Origin: Gyromitra esculenta | Taxonomy: Eukaryota > Ascomycota > Pezizomycetes > Pezizales > Discinaceae | Direction: 5' to 3' | Length of the DNA stretch: 64,000 nt | NCBI GenBank assembly: GCA_038503075.1 | Contig: JBCAML010000003.1 | Location: 3,472,001-3,536,000, forward strand | Part shown: positions 32,931 to 44,211 of the stretch, piece by piece | Numbering within the stretch: the first letter of the stretch is position 1 | Layout of the letters: each line of letters starts with the position of its first letter | The notes under the pieces: model-generated | The model's input: only the letters and a program-made list of their open reading frames with translations | Told to the model about the DNA's origin: nothing | The model's database searches: none | Made by a program: the position numbers and the translations under genes

Positions 32931-34691
32931 ATGTCACTCCACGCGTCCGCCCTCAACCTCACCCTCTACACCCTCCATCTCCTTCTCAATCTCCCTCCAC
33001 CCACCACACTGAAGCTAATGGCTGCATCTCACTTCCCCTTCCACTCACCTACGCCACCACCAGACCACCGTCCTTCCTATCCGCTCTCTCAGCCTGCTGA
33101 TTCGGAGCTCTTGGAGAGCTATGAGAGGTTGCTTCAGAGCTCAAAATCCTACCCCCTTGAACGCTCTGATAAAAGCCTATGTGAAGAGTTTGTAAAGGGC
33201 CTTTCCGTACCCAGTAATGACTCTTCATCAAGCCTGAGGGCTGTGCCAGAGTCACCATTGCCGTTAGGTTCTCTTCTGACATCTTCTACACCGAGGGCAT
33301 TTCATGTTGGTACCGGACTATCGGTTACGACGCTCCTCTCATCCATAATTGCATCTGCAGAGTCAGAAGTGCTCTTCGTAACTTGTTTCTGGGCTCCGTC
33401 AGAGTCTAGACAGGTATTCGGTGATGCACTACGGACGTTGTCGGAACGCCATGTTGCGTCCGGGAGGAAAGGGAAGGTAAAGGTTAGAATTGGGTTTTCG
33501 TCTAGTGGGGTTTGGCATAAACTCTCGCATCCATCGACGCCTAAGGGAAAGGAATATCTACCCGATAGCTGGCCAAAGCTGGGGCTGCCTTCAGTGCAGG
33601 AGCTTGAGGGTTTGGATATGAGTGTACGGAGTATCTTCTACCTCCCGTTTTCGGTGCTGCATGGAAAGTTCTGCGTTGTCGATCGAAAAGTCCTGCTTCT
33701 GCCTAGCTCAAATATATCCTGGGAGGTCTGGGGAGAGTGTGCTTCGATATTTGAGGGAGGGATTGTGAATACGTTTTTAAAATTCTGGAAAGGAGTCTGG
33801 GGGTTTGGACCGGACTCGGAGTCAGATTCCGTCCAGGGTGAAGATGAAGAAGATCTTCTCGTCCCAGATTTGGATAGTGCAGCTAGTATAGATACTTCAC
33901 TTACACCGATCCCGGCACCAGTGTCTATGTCGGAGTTCCCTAGTAACCCGGCAGCTACTTATCCTACTCTTTTTATTCCGCAGCCTCACCATCGAAATCC
34001 GAGGTTTCGTCTTCCGAGGACCCTTTCCTGTCTTTCTTCTGGGCCTTCTACACAGCATCATCCACAGACTCCGCAGAATGCGTTTATCCTCCTGGCTATC
34101 AGTCGTGCGGAGAAAAGTGTGTATATACAGACACCTAATCTCACCTCACAGCCTCTCATTGATGCACTTGCTGCTGCTGTTCGCCGCGGAGTGATTGTTG
34201 AGCTTGTCACATGCAGGCGTATGATGTTATTGGAGCAGATTGTGACGACTGCTGGCGTGGGTGTGACGGAGTGGTGTGTGAAACGGTTGGTAAAGCGAGT
34301 AGTTGCTAATGGACTCCCCGATGGTGAGAGAGGTGTGGGTGGAGGTGGAGGTAGAGGGTTATGGGTGTACTATTACACTGGTGCTATTCCTACTCCAAGA
34401 CATGATGATGAGCACGTTGAGGGCCATGCGATGCGGCATGCGGTGAAAAGCCATGTGAAATCTATGGTGGTAGATAATCGTATCACGGTCTTGGGCAGCG
34501 CGAATGGTGATCGGGCAAGCTGGTACACAAGCCAGGAGATCAATGTTGCGGTGTTTTCTAAAGAGTTTGCAGAGGTGGTCAGGAGAGACTTGGTAGAGGG
34601 GCTGGGAGGACGATTGGAGTGTGTTTATGCTGGGAGAGAGGGAGAGTGCGTGTTGAGGGATACGGCAAGATCAGTGAGAGAAGAAGTCTAG
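32931..34691 (+). CDS. PLD-like phosphodiesterase, unknown substrate
   Basis: Intronless protein of 586 aa from the first ATG, or 557 aa from the ATG at 33018; the family block starts after both. Both half-sites of the phospholipase D superfamily are present: HGKFCVVD at about residue 244 (followed by PSSNISWE) and HVKSMVVDNRITVLGSANGD at about 508. Each has His, Lys and Asp in H-x-K-x4-D spacing. Between them come LLSSIIASAESEVLFVTCFW and FILLAISRAEKSVYIQTPNL, typical of the fungal PLD-like family. It has no PX or PH domain, so it is not a paralogue of the PLD1 gene in this window. Substrates of this family are not established; lipid or nucleic-acid phosphodiester are both possible. Confidence 0.85.
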   Translation: MSLHASALNLTLYTLHLLLNLPPPTTLKLMAASHFPFHSPTPPPDHRPSYPLSQPADSELLESYERLLQSSKSYPLERSDKSLCEEFVKGLSVPSNDSSSSLRAVPESPLPLGSLLTSSTPRAFHVGTGLSVTTLLSSIIASAESEVLFVTCFWAPSESRQVFGDALRTLSERHVASGRKGKVKVRIGFSSSGVWHKLSHPSTPKGKEYLPDSWPKLGLPSVQELEGLDMSVRSIFYLPFSVLHGKFCVVDRKVLLLPSSNISWEVWGECASIFEGGIVNTFLKFWKGVWGFGPDSESDSVQGEDEEDLLVPDLDSAASIDTSLTPIPAPVSMSEFPSNPAATYPTLFIPQPHHRNPRFRLPRTLSCLSSGPSTQHHPQTPQNAFILLAISRAEKSVYIQTPNLTSQPLIDALAAAVRRGVIVELVTCRRMMLLEQIVTTAGVGVTEWCVKRLVKRVVANGLPDGERGVGGGGGRGLWVYYYTGAIPTPRHDDEHVEGHAMRHAVKSHVKSMVVDNRITVLGSANGDRASWYTSQEINVAVFSKEFAEVVRRDLVEGLGGRLECVYAGREGECVLRDTARSVREEV

Positions 34692-37600
34692 AATACAGAA
34701 AGATTGTTTAAAAGTCGGCGCGAGGGAAAAGAATCTGGAGTTTCGGCTTTCTTTCTTTCTTTCTTTTTTTTTTGGAGGGTTGCATAAAATTGGGCGTACT
34801 TGCTTTGCGTATATTAGATTGGAGCGTTTTTAACTACGGGGCTCAAGGAGATTGTCTTTTTTTTTTTCTGTAGAGGGAAGTGTGTTTGTCTGAGACTGTT
34901 AATACCCTTGGCACTGGTATAGCCGTTACATAGGGAGTTTCTTCTTCTGTACTGGCGGGAGGAGATTGAGTGTTATTGTTATTATTCTTACTGTTCTTCC
35001 TATTGCTATTGCTATTTTGTATAGGTTGTAATTGTAGCTTATACCTTTGTCAGTGTTTCTTGAAAGCCTGTATACTGTTTTCGGAAAGTAATTTAATCTA
35101 GTTTGCTTTATTCTAGGACCATACTTGAATTGGTCATGAGATATCACTCGTGATATGAAGAACTTGGCTTGGAGTGGCTATGGTTCTGGGGCCCTAGGAT
35201 CTTTTAGAGGGTGATTATTGGCTAATTGGAGCGTCTTAGGCAGGCCTAGTAAGAGGGAACATTGTTCGAGATAGAACCCATCCCCCTCGCCCGAACACTT
35301 TCGTAGATATCTAGCCAGTTGGTCTATGCCATAGAGTGTTCTAGTCTACTTGATACTTCTGCTGCTATCTTGGTGATGTATGGATGAACATGAAGTAGCC
35401 TATACCAAAAGGCCCATTACTTTAGCAAGACCCCTCGTAGTCTACAGACGCCATACCCGAAACAAGATTTGTATTGTGGTCTGTGAATATCTGTGGTTAT
35501 CATACTAGATTGCTAGTTATAGGGATAGTGTCACGGTTGTAATTCAGAATAATACCCAAGCTTGTTGGTATCTTAAGAGCCAAAAGTTTGTCTCAAATTG
35601 CTACAGAGTTCTTGAGCAAACCTAGATATGTTTTTGGTTGGTGTGATGTTTGATAGTTGCTTACTGGGCATGGGCCGTGGTCTGCACATGTCGTTTTACC
35701 TTCCCCATGCCTTGCGACTATTAGATCGGCTACTAGCCCGTGAACTAGACGTACTATGATGCGTGGGGTGGTTGGATGTATCAACCTGAAATTAATACTT
35801 GATTTTCTAGAGCTTATCGGTGTCGAACTATCAAGCTGTTCTTTTCTGGCAAGGCTATCTGCGAGTACAGAAATTTGTAAACGGCTTATGTCTATATATT
35901 ATAGAAGCATAACTTACTGTGCGGCATTTGCCGTAAATTTTTTTTTATCCCTTTGACCAGTTTGGTTATCAGTACTTACTATGTTACCTAATTCTCCTTT
36001 CTGGAGCCTAGCTGTAGTATATATTGTTATGCTGGGGGTTGGGTTTATTTCGAATAAGGCTCGAGCCTGACGTATGATATAAGGTGATTTGTGATTTACT
36101 AATTAATGAAGGGATAATTGTGGGTTGGATTATGAGTCGTTCTTGGAAAAGGGGGTGGAAGGATATACAGCGGCGAGGCGTCAATTTAGATCAGTAAAAT
36201 AAAAAGTCGAGGGATATTCCGGACATTAGAAGGGTATCTGAGTAACAAGATACGACAATCATGTAGTCTTGGAGTATTCCGTAAGAGCCTTGTACTGATA
36301 TTGTATATCTCGGCTGTCTCCCATAGCTGGATGTATTTCGGATACGGAAATCAAGATGCCAAATTTCAAAAGCGATAACTATGGAGAAGTGGAAAGCTCC
36401 AGGGCGAGAATTTGATAGGAGTAAGTTTCGTAAGCTTAGTCGGGATTTCATCTCATTGCTATTTTCGGGCTGATTTTGGAGACAACGTGTAGAGTAAAGA
36501 CTTTGCAAACACTATGAATATGTTAGTATATATCTAGTTAGAACACCATGCTAAGTCTTGCCGGACGGAGATGCACCGTTTGTGCGGCCCCGCGTCCTAA
36601 TTAGAGCATAGGTAGATGCTGCCACTGTGATAAGCTGCCGTAACCCTTAAGAGAGATTGGAGATCAAGAAAGATAGGTTTATCCCGTTTCCTTGACGGTA
36701 GTTACATGCATGTAGTACACCTGCAAATGCCGACGCGTATGTTGCGAGAGTTTGTGTGATCAAGAGAGAGGTATCACATCTTCAACAAGATTTCACCGAT
36801 ATTTCTGCCTGGTTAAAATTTCAATCCACCTGGCACATGACTACAACTGTGCTGTACCTACATGATAGCCGATTTCGCTGATTCCTGGCACTCTATATGA
36901 GGCTTCTGTTGAATTTCCAGAAGCTAGACCTGAATGTTGGTGTCTACATATCGTCCCATACTACGCAATATGGACGCTGAGATGCTTCGATTGGTCCATT
37001 GAGCCCTTTCGGCAAATGATTGATCACTGAGCTATTTGATCCTAGATCGTCTGGAGATGACGGTAAGCCTCCGGAACACCAACCTCTGACTTTTTTTTCG
37101 GTGAAATTAGGATCGCTTAATGTGGAGCCAAAAAATTGACATCAACGGCGTCAATTGGGTGTTGGGTTTAGGCCTAGATCGTAGGCTGCAGGGGCGCGCG
37201 CTTAGCGGGAGACCACCAACCATCCAGATTTCAACCGCGGTTTGTTTCCCCTCTCTCAAGGTCTCAGCTGGTTGTGCTTCTGCGTATCGTCTGGAGCATC
37301 TCGGCTTCCACTCCTGGAATCCCTGTCGTGCAAAAAACCCCCCACCATGCATTCATGCGTCCCCTCCTCCCAAAGGCTGCTTGCTGCCCAGTCACCCCTC
37401 TCTACAGCTGGAAAGCAGTTCCCCCCTCTCGACCCCTCTTCGCTCCGACTATCCTCGCCTCGCTTGTTGGCTTACCCCTAGGCTGCTCATCCCCCAAAAC
37501 CGTCTTACGTCTGCTTGCTCCATCCAGCTTTATCATAGGCCTACCTGCAGAATCGCTCATCACACATTAGTTAGCTTTTCCCTCGAGAAGGATCCTTCTC

Positions 37601-37887
37601 TCTCCGCTCGCTCGCTCTATCTCCTTTTTATTCCTTCTCTCCTCGTAGTGATTTTTTCATATCCTGTACCCTCTGTCTATACCATCACGTCGTCCCATCT
37701 TTGGAGCCTGTCGGAACGGGCGTCCACAGCCTGCAACCACTTATAATACTTTTGTTTCTCGGGAGGATATATCTCACATCACTAGAGAAAGGCTACTGTT
37801 CCCTCCACCTGACTTGGAACAAACAAAGTCTATTTCTTTTGGAGAACCAGTTTAGAAGAAGCTAGAAAGCACACCTTATCATCTAAC
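34692..37887. other. Intergenic, 3.2 kb, MAP kinase upstream region
   Basis: AT-rich from 34.7 to 37.0 kb with a (CTTT)n/poly-T tract at 34747-34773 and the palindrome TACATGCATGTA at 36703-36714. From about 37.1 kb to the kinase start it is pyrimidine-rich and open for 208 codons (37120-37746) without family resemblance; I read this as promoter and long 5' leader. No tRNA or transposase relic seen. Confidence 0.4.
34747..34773 (+). repeat. (CTTT)n / poly-T tract
   Basis: Four CTTT units running into poly-T, directly after the PLD-like gene; probably 3'-UTR sequence. Confidence 0.7.
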
Positions 37888-39635
37888 ATGGACGGATCAA
37901 TGAGCGGTAGAAAGGTCTTCAAGGTCTTCAACCAGGACTTCATCGTTGATGAACGTTACGTCGTCAACAAAGAGCTCGGGCAGGGTGCATATGGTATTGT
38001 CTGGTGAGTGTACCTTATTCATCCCCTCCATCTATCCTTTAACCGAGCTGCTTAGGGGCGAGGAGCATGGCTCATTAGAAGTAATCCTAACTTGAGCTTC
38101 CATAAACAGTGCTGCCAATAACACGGCCACCGGCGAAGGGGTTGCGGTGAAGAAGGTCACAAATGTCTTTTCAAAGAAGATCCTGGCAAAGAGAGCCCTG
38201 AGAGAGATCAAGCTACTGCAACATTTTAGAGGTGAGATAATACCATTTGCTTATTCAATTTTACACGTGACTTGCTTTTTTGGTACTGACTGGCGATACA
38301 CAGGACACCGTAATGTTAGTTATACTTCGTTCACTGTGGCTACTATTCCGAGCAACCGTTGGAAGTGGCCTGATAGGTTGCGTAACTTGATCATTTTCGC
38401 TTACCCCGCCTTTTACAGATTACCTGTCTGTATGATATGGACATTCCTAAACCAGACAATTTTAATGAAGTCTATCTTTACGAAGGTATGTGGTTATTTA
38501 GATTATATATTACTTCCCAATTGTGGGCTCATTTAACGTTCTCATGACTAGAACTTATGGAGTGTGATTTGGCCGCTATTATCCGAAGGTTTCTATCGCC
38601 CATTTTCCCATTGCTGGTTGAAATATATATTAATTGAACTATTATCGGAATGTAGTGGCCAACCATTGACAGACGCACACTTCCAATCTTTCATCTACCA
38701 GATTCTCTGCGGCCTGAAATATATCCACTCGGCAAATGTCCTTCACAGGGATCTAAAACCCGGGAATCTGTTGGTTAATGCAGACTGCGAGCTCAAGATC
38801 TGTGATTTTGGTCTTGCAAGAGGTTTTGCGATCGACCCAGAGGAGAATGCCGGATATATGACAGAATATGTCGCCACAAGGTGGTACAGGGCGCCCGAGA
38901 TCATGCTGAGTTTCCAGAGCTACACTAAAGCTAGTAAGTTGATATAACATACATCCTTGTCCACCCCATTAGCAATGTGTCCCTTACTAACTCGTATACT
39001 TAGTCGACGTATGGTCTGTCGGCTGTATTTTGGCGGAGCTCCTCGGAGGCCGACCTTTCTTCAAAGGCAGGGACTACGTTGACCAGCTCAACCAAATTCT
39101 TCACTACCTTGGTACCCCCAATGAAGAAACCCTTTGCCGTATTGGTTCTCCCCGTGCTCAAGAATATGTCCGCAATCTTCCCTTCATGCCTAAAGTACCT
39201 TTCCAGCGACTCTTCCCAAACGCCAATTTGGACGCTCTTGACCTACTCGACCGTATGTTGGCCTTCGACCCGACATCTAGAATAACTGTTGAGGAGGCGT
39301 TGGAGCACCGATATCTCCAAATTTGGCACGATGCCTCGGACGAGCCACAATGCCCCACACCTTTCGACTTCAGCTTCGAGGTGGTCGAGAGTGTGCCGGA
39401 TATGCGGCAGATGATCCTAGACGAGGTTGTCCGGTTCAGACATAGTGTCAGGCGACAACCAGTTCCCCAATCAACGGTGGATCTTAATTTGGGCAGGAAG
39501 GACAGCATTGGCATACCGGAGCAGCAATGGGCACAGCAGGCTAGAAATGACGTCCCGCGGCCTCATGAGGCGAACGTGAGAAACCAAGGCTTGGAGCAGG
39601 AATTGGCTGGAGGACTAGACGCAATGCATCACTAG
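37888..39635 (+). CDS. SLT2: Cell-wall-integrity MAP kinase (Slt2/MpkA/Mps1 type)
   Basis: Terminal MAPK of the Pkc1 cell-wall-integrity cascade. Seven exons: 37888-38003, 38110-38231, 38304-38314, 38419-38485, 38552-38588, 38656-38933, 39004-39635; total 420 aa. The Gly-rich loop is [11 protein letters not shown], the ATP lysine is in VAVKKV, the catalytic loop HRDLKPGN starts at H148, DFGLARGF follows, and the activation lip TEY is at 187-189 in [19 protein letters not shown] (not TGY) and [19 protein letters not shown] separate it from Hog1 and Fus3 types. The C-terminus (FDFSFE..., then Gln-rich) matches fungal Slt2 orthologues. Exon 3 is a micro-exon of 11 nt. The pyrimidine-rich upstream kilobase suggests a long leader. 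Confidence 0.95.
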
Positions 39636-41183
39636 TTTAATGCTTGACTTTTGTTTATCTATTTTCGAGATATCTCTACTTTTATTATCCCCGCGAGATA
39701 TCCAAGAAGTGCTTGTTTTTCTCCTCTTATTTCTTTAAATTATACTGGAGATATTTTCAAGGAGGGTTTCGAGGGTCGTTTTCAGAGGTTATCGTTCAAT
39801 TGACTGTTTTACCGGATACAAACAGCGGGTGAGCATGTGCGGGGCAGGCAGTGGGCAGGGTTCTTGGATGGCAATTTTTTTTATAGCGTTAGGAGCATTT
39901 ACTCGATATCGAATGAGAGGTTGTGGATACAATCAATAAGGATTATAACATATAGGAATTAAACTAGGTTATAGGCATGTACGTGAGTTATACAAGTAGC
40001 AGCTGTAGGGTTTAAAAAAAAAAACACAAGTCATATAATATCACTCGGCTTATGTGCAATGCTGCTTGTCCTGCTAGTTCTGAGGAGCAGCTCCACCGAA
40101 AACCCAAAAGAGATAAGATTTTTGGAAGAGGACACCGGTGGCGTGTATATAGTGGTCAGAGGGGAATGTACCACTTAGAAAACCTGAATTATACTTAGAT
40201 ATCACTTTGCTTTTCGTGGCACGTGCGATATGCAGGTATGTCATTAAGCTTTGGCCGAAACCTTGATGAAGCTCAAGAATTTGCTCAACATGGCTTTAGT
40301 TTGGGACTAGAAAACTTATCGAGATCCCTACCTTACCCATTAGTTCATTGAATTGCACATTTTTTTATCTTTGCTAAAAGCAACATAGACGACTACACCT
40401 ATCTGGACTTAGACTTCTATATTAATCATAAATTCTCACTCGTTGAGTCCTGTATATCAATTGTTGGATATATGGTATATATCCATAGGCTTCCTAGTGT
40501 TTCATTTGGTACGTCACTATTCGGGATATCGAAGTCGGTTCGGTCAATAGTCTAAGCTGCTAATGGGGGTTGCTCGGGCCGATCTATTCGGCGCTCAAAG
40601 AGCCCCCATAAACCTGTTTATACACGACTCCATAGGGAGTATATATATGGAGCTCTATTCCCGCTCGTCTATTCTGTTTCCTCTTCTCTACTTTACTGGA
40701 TACTCAATATATCATATCTATTCATTATTTCAACATCAGTTACGAACTAGTGGTCAGAACACAGCTAGATGTATAAGCACCATGCAATTAGCTATGTGTG
40801 TTAGAGCCAATATCTCTTATACGAAGCACAATCGGTACTATAATTGGAAAAGTACTTATAGCTATTCCTACGACCTTTGCGTGAATGATATATCTATCTA
40901 TCTATCCTACGACCTTTGGTCCTCTAATATAATGTTCTAGGGATATTAAGACTTTGCATTTCTTCAATTTCCCCCTGATTACCCCTTTAACAAATGCGAA
41001 TGATCTAAACAAATTCATACACGACAAAATGTTTACTTCAGGTATTAAATATAATATACAGCCGATTCCGTGAAAAACGCGCCTATATTTTTTCCCTCGT
41101 AGCCCAAGAATCACTCCTCCAAACCCTAAATATACCTAAGAAGAATAAGAATAAGAAGCAGAATCTAAATACATAAACAACTT
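39636..41183. other. Intergenic, 1.5 kb
   Basis: AT-rich spacer between convergent 3' ends of the MAP kinase and the serine hydrolase. TCCTACGACCTTTG occurs twice (40866-40879 and 40905-40918), with a (CTAT)n run between. No gene found. Confidence 0.4.
40866..40918. repeat. Direct repeat of 14 nt flanking a CTAT run
   Basis: Two identical 14-nt copies 39 nt apart with a short microsatellite between, probably from slippage or local duplication. Confidence 0.7.
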
Positions 41184-43138
41184 TCACTGCTTCATTAATG
41201 TAATTCGTAGAAATGGGATCTCGACCCCCACAGCCTCGCTCCCCTTCTTCAGGAATACGAATCGATCTATAGGTTTATTGCCATAATATATCGCGTCATG
41301 ACCCATATAGGTTGTGCATACGTTGTTATAGACTCCTTGTGAGGGCAGCTGCGATGTACTCGCCGGGATCTGTTCTGGGTCCATTACAAGCCTCCAATCT
41401 TCCCTAGAAGACATCCCGCCACTGGCAGTTGCATTTGAATCGACAGTTTCCGAGATACCAGTTGGATAAATCCTGAAATCTAAATGAGATCCACTAGTAA
41501 TCCCAGGCCAGGAACCCCAAACTTTTGCGAGCCCCCCCATCGTATCAGTTTTGTTACTGACAAGTTCTGAGATCTTCAAACCAGGTCCATCGTCAATTGT
41601 AAGGACCAAGTGAGATTTAATTGTCGTGTTAGTGGGCGTGGAGAAGTTTCCAACGTATGCTTTAGCCTCATCTCTAGCTGCTTCTTCAATTGCTGGTATG
41701 AATGTGCTCAGAAGCGCCTCGGTAAGGATTGCGAAAGAATCGTATGGGCCGGCGGTAAGGATACTAAACCCAATCCCATATTGGCTGATTACCGCAAGTC
41801 TGGACGCGTATCCTGGAACGTACCCATCCTTTCCATATATATCAATGACGTGAGGATGTGCCGGTGTTAAATTGGCAGATCGAGTGATTTCCCATGGCAT
41901 GCCAACCAAGTTGTAGAGAGAGGCTGTTTCGACATTTGGCTTGAGCCATTGTCTAACTCTCGCAGGTGTGGGTAGGATAGAAAGTGATAATATAGCTTTG
42001 AGGAAACGAGTGAGATCATTTGTAGTTGAGTATAAACCGCTCCCACTTTTTATGAGGTTAGCATCTGTCGAAATATTCAATTTTTAATGATAATAAAAAC
42101 ACTTACGGACTATTATCCATGAAATTAGCACCCCACACGTTTTCGACCGGTGGGATAACTCCTGAGGTTTCATTTACAGGCTGAAGACCCGTATTCTTCA
42201 TTCCTAGGGGCTGGAGAATCTCCGTCTGCAGTATTTCTTCGAACGTTTTTCCCGTTACTTGTTCCATCACGTATCCAAGCAGCGTGAATGCAACGTTGGA
42301 ATACACGGGCGATGTAAATGGAGGGAATATAGGCCTCGACTGTGAAAGCCCGGTAAGAAGCTCTGCAAAGTGAATTAGATACTAATGGATTCAATTTAAG
42401 ATATGTGTGGCAACGCATGGTAGTACTTACGCTGTTTCCTACATGAGTCACTTAAACCAGGTACACCACATAGAGGATAATCACCTATAGAAAGTGGAGG
42501 GAACCCAAGAGCCACGAGAAGATGATCCGTCGTATAATCATTTAGATATCCATCTTTATTTCCCCAAGCCAATTAACCTCAATATATATATCGATTTAGT
42601 AATAACGAGCCATAGCCATAGACTTACAGCTTTGCGGGATAGCACCCAAATGATCTCCCAGTGCCCCTAAAGTAATATCCTCCCACTGGATCGGTGAGTT
42701 ATTGTAGGTAAGTTCAGGCAGATACTTAGTGATCGGCTCGTCCAGATTCAACCCAAGCTTTCGCACAGCCAAGTCAGTAAAGACTTTCGTGATCGAAGCG
42801 ATCATGTACTGAGTATCTCCATCAGAATCCCTGGTATGGTTGATATTTCCGGGAGCCGTGTAGTGATATTCCCATAATGGAGCACTTGTCGCGTTGCTTG
42901 CGTCCGTCAGAGCAATTGAGAAGGAAGTAGTATTAGTTTGCCATCCCGCAACGATAGATCCCGAGACCGCCGAATCCAAAAGGTCCTTCAGTTTTTCGCC
43001 CGCAGCACTAATGAAGGGCGATTTCGATAGCTGCTGCGGGGAAGGCAGAAGAGGTCCGGTTATAGGACAGCGGGCAGCTAAGGTATGGGAGAGGAACGAC
43101 AGAGCAAAGAACAGTGCCGAGGACAAAATTAGTTGCAT
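41184..43138 (-). CDS. Secreted beta-lactamase-fold serine hydrolase
   Basis: Exons on the minus strand, 43138-42628, 42553-42431, 42362-42107 and 42045-41184, give 583 aa. A signal peptide (MQLILSSALFFALSFLSHTLAA) is followed by the penicillin-binding/beta-lactamase fold. The nucleophile motif is SITK (S115, K118) and the Tyr-x-Asn motif is YSN (232-234) in SPVYSNVAFTLLGYVMEQVT. A C-terminal domain of about 180 residues is as in the fungal ARB_00930-like family. Several Asn-x-Ser/Thr sites are present (NTT, NAT, NHT). The last acceptor is a choice: the AG at 42047-42046, with branch site GCTAACC 12 nt before it, gives the in-frame NSPGSGLYSTTNDL; the nearer AG gives a stop. Homologues act as secreted esterases or peptidases, or remain of unknown substrate. 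Confidence 0.85.
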
Positions 43139-44211
43139 ATTTTCTTCTTCGTAGTTTGCCGACTTTGAATATTAAAAAAGGTTAAAATACAAAAACGTGA
43201 ATAAACAGTTACTGATAGTAGAGTAACTGTAGCGCACAATCTCCTTACTACTATTGAAAAAAACGAGCTTGTTCAGAAGGACAAGTATCTACGACTTATA
43301 AGCAATATCTCTCCCAAGACAGTTACTTCACAATCAGCCCACAGAGGACTTCACATCCTACTGATGCGCCTTGCGCGACGTCTTGGCACACAGCCGGCAG
43401 TCTTTATGGAAAGAACAGTGCTCGATCAATTGCTAATAGAAAATGTAAGTTAAATACGAGGTATCGGAGCCAGCACCGGTGATCAACACCATGACGTGAC
43501 GTGAATCATAGCTTGGAGGCTCGTATTTTGAGTAAATGTACCCTATGTCTGAGAAATAGCAAAAATACTGGACGAAACGCCAAATGGTTGTTCTGTATCA
43601 GAAATGGATGTCTAAGTCTATCACTTGGTTACCTAGTAAGGTAATTAAATTAGCCATTAAGGAGAATATGCAGTGGTCTCGGCGTATGTATGGTGCCTTA
43701 AACTAACCGCAGATCGGAGCAGCCTCCGAGGTTGTATCACATCTTGGCAGGCTGATACACAGACGATCATCCATAAAGTACGTATGGTATGATGTGGACT
43801 TCCACCATCCAAAGTCTTTTAACTACAGCACACATGAAGTTATTGAGATAAGGTATCTGCACGAAAACTGCCTTGTTATTTAGGTTGTTCATTCCAATGA
43901 GTTAGAATATTGCTACGTAGTGGATGATAGACATCGTCATAGGAAGTTCGTGAGCCAATGATCAAAAACCACCCAGCCCCAAGTCCATTCTACTTTCTAC
44001 TCTCTGGTTCTGCTAGGTACTATTTATACATCACATCTTAAATATATTCGATTGAAAAGAAAAGAACATCAAGCATATAAGTAAAACACTACCAACAATA
44101 ACAAGATATATCATCACCAGAAAATAAAACAAAAAGTAACCGCTAGATAAGTAACCACCCACGCCCCATCAACACTCCTCTTAAAAGAAAACCTCCACAA
44201 GATCATATGCC
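43139..44211. other. Intergenic, 1.1 kb
   Basis: AT-rich spacer upstream of the serine hydrolase and downstream of OSH3, both on the minus strand. It must hold the hydrolase promoter. No gene, RNA or repeat recognised. Confidence 0.4.

Noticed and set aside
37120..37746. 208-codon open frame before the MAP kinase
   Set aside because: Same frame as the kinase but stopped 140 nt before its ATG; composition is that of a pyrimidine-rich leader and no family resemblance is seen.
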